A stretch of DNA of 25,724 nucleotides, taken from positions 6,846 to 32,569 of the forward strand of contig DXZR01000025.1 of the NCBI GenBank assembly GCA_019419555.1. Direction: 5' to 3'. The DNA comes from Collinsella sp. (GTDB taxonomy: Bacteria > Actinomycetota > Coriobacteriia > Coriobacteriales > Coriobacteriaceae). The translations under genes were made by a program, and so were the position numbers. Position 1 is the first letter of the stretch. The number at the start of each line of letters is the position of its first letter. Below the pieces are notes generated by a model. The model saw nothing but the letters and a program-made list of their open reading frames with translations. It made no database searches and was not told the origin of the DNA. This document shows, one piece after another, positions 1-7,777 of this stretch.

Positions 1-2
1 CC

Positions 3-602
3 GCCGGTATCCTGCGCTTCGCAGCCATGGAAGACCTGCCTCTGAGCGACTGGGAGCAGGTGCTCAACGTCAACCTCACCGGTTACTTCATCACCTCACA
101 GCGCTTTGGTCGCGAGATGATCAAGGCCGGCCAGGGCCGCCTGGTGCACATCTCGACCGTTGCCAGCCACTCCCCCGAGACGTTCTCGGGCGTGTACAGC
201 TCCACCAAGGCCGGCGTCAACATGATGTCCAAGATGCTCGCCGCCGAGTGGGGCCCCTACGGCGTCCGCTCCAACTGCGTCGAGCCCTGCTTCGTTAAGA
301 CCCCGATGTCGGCCAACTTCTACGCCGACCCCGAGGTCGAGAAGAGCCGCAGCCGCCTCATCGCCACGCGCCGCATCGGCGAGGTCAGCGATATCGCCAA
401 CGCCGTCATGTTCCTGGCGTCCAAGCGCTCGGACTTTACCACCGGCGACGCCATCAAGGTCGACGGCGGCTTCTCCAACATGATGGGCGACCTCACCGCC
501 AAGCCCGGCGGCCGTCGCGCCTATGCCGACAACTACCTCAAGAACAAGGGTGTCGAGCTTTGGTCCGATGAGTCCGGCGTCGCCAAGCCGACTGACCAGT
601 AA
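3..602 (+). CDS. SDR-family NAD(P)-dependent oxidoreductase (5' end outside window)
   Basis: The reading frame is open from base 3, so the N-terminus with the Rossmann TGxxxGxG motif lies outside the window. What remains begins with the tail of the NAG motif (AGILRFA) and continues with NVNLTGYF, the catalytic Ser in HISTVAS and the catalytic pair Tyr-x-x-x-Lys in YSSTK, followed by the typical C-terminal VDGGF. These are hallmarks of classical short-chain dehydrogenases of the FabG or gluconate 5-dehydrogenase type, soluble enzymes that oxidise a hydroxyl or reduce a ketone using NAD(P). About 40 extra residues follow VDGGF, longer than the minimal family. It lies 65 bases upstream of an MFS carrier and a Gfo/Idh oxidoreductase, so it probably acts in catabolism of a small polyol, sugar or acid. 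The substrate cannot be read from the sequence. Confidence 0.9.
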   Translation, partial: AGILRFAAMEDLPLSDWEQVLNVNLTGYFITSQRFGREMIKAGQGRLVHISTVASHSPETFSGVYSSTKAGVNMMSKMLAAEWGPYGVRSNCVEPCFVKTPMSANFYADPEVEKSRSRLIATRRIGEVSDIANAVMFLASKRSDFTTGDAIKVDGGFSNMMGDLTAKPGGRRAYADNYLKNKGVELWSDESGVAKPTDQ

Positions 603-667
603 ACCAACCTGACAGGGAGGCCCGCGGATACGCCCGCTCCTCCCCCGTGTCGATTAGAAAGAGTCCA

Positions 668-1924
668 ATGGCTTCCACCAACTCCAACAAGGGTCGCGCC
701 GTCGTGCTTTCCGCCGCGTGCGTCACCATGTTCTTCATCAGCTCCATTGCGCTGTATTCCGTCGTGAGCAAGAACCTGCTCGCCGTCTACCCCGAGTGGT
801 CCAGCGCCCTTACCTGGGCTTTCCCAGTCTTTCAGACCATCATGGCCGTGACGGGTATCTTCGCCGGCCGCATCTCCGACAAGATCGGCCCGCGCAACGT
901 CGTGATCGCCGCCGCCGTGTGCTACGGCCTGGGCTGGTTCATGTCCGGCACCGTCACCGAGCCGTGGCAGTTCTACCTGTGGTTCTCACTCGTCGCCGCC
1001 GTCGGCAACGGTCTGGGCTATAACCCGGCGCTCACCACCGGCCAAAAGTGGTTCATCGACAAGAAGGGTCTCGCCTCCGGCATCACCCTGGCCGCTTCGA
1101 CCGCCGGTCCCGCCGTGCTGTCCCCGGTGCTCGCCTCGCTGCTCATCCCGAGCCTGGGCATCTTTGGCGCCCTTAAGGCGCTCGGCGTCATCTTCTTTGT
1201 GACGATCGCCGCCTCCGCCCTGTTCCTGAAGGCCCCCGAGGCCGGTTGGCTGCCCGAGGGCTTCGAGGCCCCCAAGGGCGGCGCGCACGCCGGCACCTTC
1301 GGCGACCTCACCCCGGGCGAGATGGTCAAGACCCCGCGCTTCTGGGTCCTCATCGTCACCTTCGCCTTTGCCGCCACCGCGGGCACCCTGCTCGTGGGCA
1401 AGGTTGCCTCCATCGCCGCCGTCCAGCTCTTCGCCGACCCCACGAGCGCCGCTGCCGTCGCCCTCGGCGGCGTGGTGGTCTCCGTCAACACCTGCGCTAA
1501 CCTGGTTGGTCGTCTGTCCTTTGGCCAGATCATCGACAAACTCGGCGCCTACAAGTCGCTGCTCATCAGCCTTGTCGTCACCATCGTCGCGCTCGTCATC
1601 ATGTCGATGAGCTTTACGCAGAGCATGTTCTTTGTGGCGCTCGCCCTGCTCGGCTTTAGCTTTGGCGCCCTGCTCGTCATCTACCCGCCGCTCACCGGTG
1701 GCGCCTTTGGCACCAGCAACATCGGCGTCAACTACGGCATCATGTTTTTGGGCTATGCCGCTTCCACCTGGATCAGCCAGCCCATCACCGCCGTGCTGTA
1801 TCACGCCGAGGCCGGCAGTGCCGCCTACCAGCAGTCCTTCTACGGCGCCATTGTGATCGCCGCCATCGCCGTCGTGCTTACCGTCTACATGATGGTCTCC
1901 GACAGCAAGAAGAAGTCCGCCTAG
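668..1924 (+). CDS. MFS transporter, OFA (oxalate/formate antiporter-like) type
   Basis: A 418-residue, strongly hydrophobic protein with the pattern of 12 membrane helices in two halves. The A-motif-like loop GRISDKIGPRN follows helix 2, and GRLSFGQIIDKLG is its counterpart in the second half. The central loop has APEAGWLPEGFE and then TPRFWVLIVTFAFAATAG, typical of the OFA branch of the major facilitator superfamily, which exchanges or imports small organic anions. I chose ATG 668 because AAAGAG lies 4 bases upstream; an in-frame GTG at 647 has no clear ribosome site. It sits between an SDR and a Gfo/Idh enzyme on the same strand and probably imports their substrate. OFA membership is recognised from memory, and the substrate is unknown. 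Confidence 0.88.
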   Translation: MASTNSNKGRAVVLSAACVTMFFISSIALYSVVSKNLLAVYPEWSSALTWAFPVFQTIMAVTGIFAGRISDKIGPRNVVIAAAVCYGLGWFMSGTVTEPWQFYLWFSLVAAVGNGLGYNPALTTGQKWFIDKKGLASGITLAASTAGPAVLSPVLASLLIPSLGIFGALKALGVIFFVTIAASALFLKAPEAGWLPEGFEAPKGGAHAGTFGDLTPGEMVKTPRFWVLIVTFAFAATAGTLLVGKVASIAAVQLFADPTSAAAVALGGVVVSVNTCANLVGRLSFGQIIDKLGAYKSLLISLVVTIVALVIMSMSFTQSMFFVALALLGFSFGALLVIYPPLTGGAFGTSNIGVNYGIMFLGYAASTWISQPITAVLYHAEAGSAAYQQSFYGAIVIAAIAVVLTVYMMVSDSKKKSA

Positions 1925-1932
1925 TTTTACCG

Positions 1933-1963
1933 ATGCGACAAAGGGACAGCCCCTTTGTCGCAT
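1933..1963 (+). repeat. 13-bp perfect hairpin after the MFS gene (family A copy 1)
   Basis: Arms 1933-1945 (ATGCGACAAAGGG) and 1951-1963 pair perfectly around a 5-base loop. It begins 8 bases after the MFS stop codon and ends 31 bases before the Gfo/Idh start, inside the apparent operon. There is no T-run after it, so it is not a standard intrinsic terminator; it could protect the upstream mRNA end or reduce downstream expression. Related hairpins occur at 12812-12865 and 15311-15345. Confidence 0.8.
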
Positions 1964-1994
1964 TCCACCGGTCACCAGTATTTAAGGAGTCGAA

Positions 1995-3035
1995 ATGTCT
2001 GAGCTCAACCCCGTCCGCATTGCCGTTATCGGCGCCGGCGCCATGGGCCGCAACCACATCCGCTTTGTCACCGAGGAGCCCGAGGCCGAGCTCGTCGCCA
2101 TCGCCGACGCCTTTGAGGGCGCCCGCGCCACGGCCGAGGCCGCCGGCGTGCCGTTTTACACCGATCCCGCCCAGATGATGGACGAGGTCAAGCCCGAGGC
2201 CGTCATTATCGCCACCCCCAACGACCTGCACTTGGGCGTTGCCCGCGAGGCTGTGAAGCGCAACATCGTGCCGCTGGTCGAAAAGCCGATCTCCAACGAT
2301 CTCGAGGACGCGCAGGCCTTCGCCGCCGAGGCCGAGACCGCCGGCGTGCCCGTGCTCGTAGGTCAGCACCGTCGCCACAACCCCTTCGTCAACAAGGCCA
2401 AGGAGATCATTGAGTCCGGCGAGCTGGGCAAGCTCACCGTATCGAGCTTCCACTACATGATCTATAAGAATGACGAGTACTTTGACGTCGAGTGGCGCCG
2501 CAAGAAGGGTGCCGGCCCAATCCTGGTCAACCTGGTGCACGACGTCGACCTGCTCCGCTACCTGCTGGGAGAGCCCGTTGCCGTCCAGGGCATGCAGTCC
2601 AGCGCCGCCCGCGGGTTTGAGACCGAGGACTCCGCCGTGGTCAACGTCCGTTTTGCCGATGGCGCGCTCGCGAGCATGACCATCTCCGACGCCACCGCCA
2701 GCCCCTGGAACTGGGAGGCAACCGCTCGCGAGGACCCGCAGTACCGTCCCTTCGACGCCGACGCCTACTTTATCGGCGGCACTAAGGGCGCCCTGTCGCT
2801 GCCCCGCCTGCACCAGTTCTCCTACGACGGTGCCTCCAACTGGCACAAGCCGCTGCAGATGGAGATTCCGGCCGTGGACCCGGCACTGCCGCACAAGATG
2901 CAGCTCAAGCACTTTGTAAAGGTCGTCCGCCGCGAGGTCGAGCCCGTCGTGACCCCCGCCGATAACGTCAAGACGCTCACGCTGCTTAACGCTATCAAGG
3001 AGGCCGCCGAGACCGGCCAGCTCGTCGAGCTGTAA
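1995..3035 (+). CDS. Gfo/Idh/MocA-family oxidoreductase
   Basis: A 346-residue soluble protein of normal family length. It opens with a Rossmann fold: IAVIGAGAMGRNH near residues 8-20 binds the dinucleotide. IIATPNDLH and the diagnostic LVEKPISN (roughly residues 71-100) follow, with the family lysine in EKP. GPILVNLVHDVDLLRYL in the C-terminal domain carries the conserved D/H region that handles substrate. Members oxidise or reduce sugars, inositols and related polyols with NAD(P). The start is supported by AAGGAG 6 bases before ATG. It is the last gene of the SDR-MFS-Gfo/Idh group and is followed by a terminator at 3109. Two dehydrogenases with one carrier suggest sequential oxidation of one imported compound. 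Which compound is not evident. Confidence 0.92.
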   Translation: MSELNPVRIAVIGAGAMGRNHIRFVTEEPEAELVAIADAFEGARATAEAAGVPFYTDPAQMMDEVKPEAVIIATPNDLHLGVAREAVKRNIVPLVEKPISNDLEDAQAFAAEAETAGVPVLVGQHRRHNPFVNKAKEIIESGELGKLTVSSFHYMIYKNDEYFDVEWRRKKGAGPILVNLVHDVDLLRYLLGEPVAVQGMQSSAARGFETEDSAVVNVRFADGALASMTISDATASPWNWEATAREDPQYRPFDADAYFIGGTKGALSLPRLHQFSYDGASNWHKPLQMEIPAVDPALPHKMQLKHFVKVVRREVEPVVTPADNVKTLTLLNAIKEAAETGQLVEL

Positions 3036-3108
3036 CGCTTTAGGGCGGGCCGCGGCAGAAACCCCATGCCGAACCCTTCGGTCCGCCACCAATAAGCCCC
3101 TCTTCTTT

Positions 3109-3143
3109 GCCCCGCGAGCAGCCTCCTGCCCGCGGGGCTTTTT
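3109..3143 (+). terminator. Intrinsic terminator after the Gfo/Idh gene
   Basis: The arms GCCCCGCG (3109-3116) and CGCGGGGC (3131-3138) form a GC-rich stem directly followed by TTTTT. It lies 74 bases after the stop codon and closes the SDR-MFS-Gfo/Idh unit. Confidence 0.88.
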
Positions 3144-3446
3144 GCTACCTTGCCGACGATTTTTCTAGGACGGGAGCTATTTTGCACCTCGGCTTGATTC
3201 GTTCGCCACGAAATGGACCTATCTACTACGTTTAACCGATTACCCTCGACCATGCCTAATTTCGCGAAATTAAAACCGCAGGTAGACGGCTTGCGTATTC
3301 TCGGAAAACCGGGGGATGGTCGACCCATACGGGTTAAACGTAGTAGACAGGCCGTTTTCATGGCGCGGCCCCAAAACAGTCTTTTGGGACGGGTGGTATC
3401 CTTGGTAGCCCTGTGCCGCAAACGCACCTCAAACGCAAGGAGTTTC
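3144..3446. other. Non-coding gap upstream of tex holding a palindromic element
   Basis: No convincing gene. An open frame runs into tex from 3213, but the family start and ribosome site are at 3447. The gap holds an inverted-repeat element (3217-3349) and a short hairpin with arms CCCAAAA and TTTTGGG near 3370-3388. A TATCCT near 3396 might be a -10 box for tex, but no good -35 is visible. Confidence 0.6.
3217..3349. repeat. MITE-like element with 16-bp terminal inverted repeats (family B copy 1)
   Basis: TCTACTACGTTTAACC at 3222-3237 is repeated exactly in inverse orientation at 3332-3347, enclosing 94 bases. The pairing continues imperfectly outwards (CCT/AGG) and inwards (TCGACCAT against ATGGTCGA). 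The centre contains the perfect 16-bp palindrome TAATTTCGCGAAATTA at 3257-3272. A related sequence starts at 25602. No transposase is present, so mobility is only suggested. Confidence 0.7.
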
Positions 3447-5594
<2,148 letters not shown>

Positions 5595-5623
5595 ACCACC
5601 TAAAGCAAGGGTCCCCCCTCTCG

Positions 5624-5801
5624 CGACGTGCAAAATCGCGAGTATTCTGCAATTTCCGCCGCCCCGAACGCCCCTCAGAGGCAATAAAGTCAAAAACAGC
5701 CCCCGTTTTAGCGTCGTCAGAGCCAAAACGGGGGCTGTTCCGTGCTTCAGCTAGCTGATAAAAACCTTTACCTTGCTGAATACTCTCGATTTTGCACGTC
5801 G
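5624..5801. repeat. Long nested inverted repeat between converging genes
   Basis: The outer arms 5624-5652 (CGACGTGCAAAATCG...) and 5773-5801 match in inverse orientation at 27 of 29 positions. They enclose 120 bases that contain a second, independent 15-bp hairpin. A single transcript would form a long double-stranded stem with an inner stem-loop. Confidence 0.85.
5690..5739 (-). terminator. Intrinsic terminator, best oriented for the minus strand
   Basis: AACAGCCCCCGTTTT (5695-5709) and its exact inverse complement (5725-5739) form a 15-bp stem with a 15-base loop. On the minus strand the stem is followed by a T-run, fitting termination of transcription from the transaldolase gene. On the plus strand the stem is followed by CCGTGC, so termination of tex would be weaker. 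Confidence 0.75.
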
Positions 5802-5822
5802 CAGGCGGGGGTACCTTTGTCC

Positions 5823-5997
5823 ACGGCAGGATATGGAAGCCAAACACCAACCTACTAGCAAGTTCGTGTCGGCAGCCCCGGCCTTTCCTTTGCCTAGCGC
5901 GACCCTCGCGAAGCGCGTGAGCGATAGGGAAAGGAAAGGCCGGGGCGAACAACCCTCGGCGCAGCCAGCGTTCGCGTTACGGCAGGATATGGAAGCC
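5823..5997. repeat. 19-bp direct repeats flanking a hairpin at the transaldolase gene end
   Basis: ACGGCAGGATATGGAAGCC occurs at 5823-5841 and 5979-5997. The second copy is the last coding bases of the transaldolase gene (encoding GFHILP and part of the stop). The 137 bases between them contain a long hairpin. The arrangement resembles an insertion with duplicated target or att-like ends at the 3' end of a gene. Confidence 0.8.
5875..5946. repeat. 17-bp perfect hairpin downstream of the transaldolase gene
   Basis: GCCCCGGCCTTTCCTTT (5875-5891) is exactly inverted at 5930-5946. Pairing extends about 5 bp further inwards with one mismatch. On the minus strand it follows the transaldolase stop codon by about 30 bases but has no T-run after it. 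Confidence 0.82.
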
Positions 5998-6681
5998 GAG
6001 CGAGGCGATATCCTTGGCAAAGCCGCGCACGGTGTCGAGCGAGACCTCGTAGTGGTCACGGCCGATGTTCTTGCGCTTGGCCAGGATGCTGTTGGGCACC
6101 GTGATGATCTGGCAACCGCAAGCTTCGGCCTGGTAGATGTTGATGAGCTCGCGCGTGGACGCCCACAGGACCTCGCAGTTGGGCTTGACGGCGGCCTTCT
6201 TGACCGACTCCGTCACAAACGGAATGGGATCGACGCCGGTATCGGCGATACGGCCGGCAAAGAGCGAGATGATGGACGGCGTCTCGGCGTCAACGGCCTC
6301 GACCATCTCGTCGACCTGCTCGGGCGTAAAGATGGTGGTGACGTTGACCTTGATGCCATCGGCCGAAAGCTTGCGGACCAGCTCGGCGGTGGACTCGCCC
6401 TTGGTGGTCACGCACGGAATCTTGACGTAGACGTTGTCGGCCCAGGTAGCGATCTCGCGAGCCTCGACCTCCATGGTCTCGACGTCATCGGCAAAGACCT
6501 CAAACGAGACGGACACATCGGTGATGTGGGTCAGGACCTCCTTGGCAAACGCGCGGTAGTCCGTCACGCCGCCCTTCTTCATAAGGGACGGGTTGGTCGT
6601 GAAACCCTGAACGTTGCCGTTCTCGTACATGTCGAGCATGCCCTCGAGGTTTGCACCGTCAGCGAACACCTTGATTGCCAT
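5977..6681 (-). CDS. Transaldolase-family aldolase
   Basis: A 234-residue TIM-barrel protein of the short transaldolase / fructose-6-phosphate aldolase group. Recognisable pieces are GFTTNPSLMKKGG near residue 34, the Schiff-base lysine in YVKIP (Lys87 here), VNVTTIFTPEQV, SLFAGRIADTG and WASTRE. The family moves or cleaves three-carbon dihydroxyacetone units in sugar phosphates, linking the pentose phosphate pathway to glycolysis in the cytoplasm. I chose ATG 6681 (MAIKVFADG) because AAAGGA lies 9 bases upstream; a start 24 bases earlier has no ribosome site. It lies 193 bases downstream of a HAD phosphatase gene on the same strand. The last coding bases are duplicated 156 bases downstream. 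Whether it is a true transaldolase or an FSA cannot be settled by eye. Confidence 0.9.
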   Translation of the reverse strand: MAIKVFADGANLEGMLDMYENGNVQGFTTNPSLMKKGGVTDYRAFAKEVLTHITDVSVSFEVFADDVETMEVEAREIATWADNVYVKIPCVTTKGESTAELVRKLSADGIKVNVTTIFTPEQVDEMVEAVDAETPSIISLFAGRIADTGVDPIPFVTESVKKAAVKPNCEVLWASTRELINIYQAEACGCQIITVPNSILAKRKNIGRDHYEVSLDTVRGFAKDIASLGFHILP

Positions 6682-6874
6682 CTGCCTGATTCCTTTCGTT
6701 TGCATGCGGCCGATAAACTGCTAAACACTTTACCTATGTTTATCAAGGCGTGAGCTGCGGGTTTTTATCTTCTCGGCGAACGGTATAAACACCTCAGTGT
6801 TTGGATTGATAAATCGATTGAGCATGCAAAAGCAGAAAGTCGCAGTTCGAGCAAACGTCAGAACGCGGGATTCA

Positions 6875-7702
6875 TTAGATGAGGCCGAAATGCTGCATCG
6901 CTGTGACGGTACCGTCGTGCGCGACATCGTCGGTCACGTAGTCGGCGACCGCCTTGACCTCGGGCATGGCGTTGCCCATGGCCACGGCTGTCTCGACGGC
7001 AGCGAGCATGCCCAGGTCGTTGCCCGAATCGCCAAAGCCAAAGGTGCGCGCATTTCCCTCGCGGCCCAGATACGCCAGTGCTCGCGCCACGCCCACGCCC
7101 TTGTCAATGCCCTTGGGGCTCAGCTCGCGATTCTGACCACCGGTATCGCACAGCTCAAACTCGCAATCGATAAAGCCGTCATCGTTGGCTACGCGAGCCA
7201 AACTGGGCGCAGTGAGGCCTACCTTGCCCACGCGCAGACTGCCGTCGACGCGCATCTCCTCGGTGCTGTGCGCCACAGAAGTGCCGATCAGAGACGACTG
7301 CTCAACACCCGCGGGTTCCAGGGCAAAAGTAGCCACGTTGGTCTCGAAAAAGGCCTCAATCCCTGCCGCGGCCATACGGCGTGCAAGCTCCTCGATAACG
7401 TCCTCGCCAAAGCAGTCCTCGTGTACCACGCGTCCCTCGACCTCGAGCGTGGCTCCCGCCATGGCAACGATGCCCGCGGGGTCGAGCGCACGCAGGCTAT
7501 CGGCGATAAGCCACAGGGGGCGGCCCGTGCAGATAAATGCCTTGTGCCCTGCATCGCGCAGTGCACGGAACGCCTCAACCACCGTCTGCGAGGGGTGAAC
7601 CGCCGAAAAGTCCTTATCGGTCATATCGTCGGGATCGAACGACGTCAGCGTGCCGTCCACGTCAAAAAAGAGGACGGCGGAATCGGGGCACGCATCAATC
7701 AT
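6875..7702 (-). CDS. Cof-type HAD-IIB phosphatase
   Basis: A 275-residue soluble haloacid dehalogenase-family hydrolase. Motif I is FFDVDGTLTSF with the nucleophile Asp14 and the acid/base Asp16. FICTGRP is the motif II region. The C-terminal GFGDSGNDLGMLAAV (Asp225 in the GDSGND motif) binds magnesium. The cap between them is of the C2 type, as in Cof/YidA sugar-phosphate phosphatases. ATG 7702 is preceded by AAAGGA at 6 bases. The gene is divergent from rlmKL, with 75 bases between the starts. HAD-IIB enzymes dephosphorylate diverse sugar phosphates, so the link to the transaldolase downstream is suggestive only. AAACAC and GTGTTT form a small palindrome (6787-6802) in the gap after it. Confidence 0.9.
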   Translation of the reverse strand: MIDACPDSAVLFFDVDGTLTSFDPDDMTDKDFSAVHPSQTVVEAFRALRDAGHKAFICTGRPLWLIADSLRALDPAGIVAMAGATLEVEGRVVHEDCFGEDVIEELARRMAAAGIEAFFETNVATFALEPAGVEQSSLIGTSVAHSTEEMRVDGSLRVGKVGLTAPSLARVANDDGFIDCEFELCDTGGQNRELSPKGIDKGVGVARALAYLGREGNARTFGFGDSGNDLGMLAAVETAVAMGNAMPEVKAVADYVTDDVAHDGTVTAMQHFGLI

Positions 7703-7744
7703 ATGGGTTCCTTTCGAGGATAAGGGCAAACGAAGCATCCATCA

Positions 7745-7750
7745 TATAAT
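7745..7750 (+). promoter_or_regulatory. Consensus -10 box for rlmKL
   Basis: A perfect TATAAT lies 28 bases before the rlmKL start in the divergent gap. No good -35 sequence is visible 16-18 bases upstream. Confidence 0.55.
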
Positions 7751-7777
7751 GGAGCGACGCAACCAGAGAGGTCACCC

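Larger units (their letters stand above)
5595..5976. other. Palindrome-rich intergenic region between tex and the transaldolase gene
   Basis: This 382-base gap between converging genes has no plausible gene. It is almost wholly made of repeats: a 29-base inverted repeat pair (5624-5652 and 5773-5801) enclosing a terminator (5695-5739), then a direct-repeat copy of the transaldolase gene end (5823-5841), then a further long hairpin (5875-5946). Confidence 0.75.

Noticed and set aside
3213..3446. An N-terminal extension of Tex of about 78 residues in the same frame
   Set aside because: It would cross the palindromic element, has no ribosome site and does not resemble Tex; the ATG at 3447 has AAGGAG and the family N-terminus.
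6745..6802. A promoter or operator for the transaldolase gene (TTGATA, AAACAC...GTGTTT)
   Set aside because: The boxes are not at acceptable spacing to a -10 and the palindrome is too short to support by itself.
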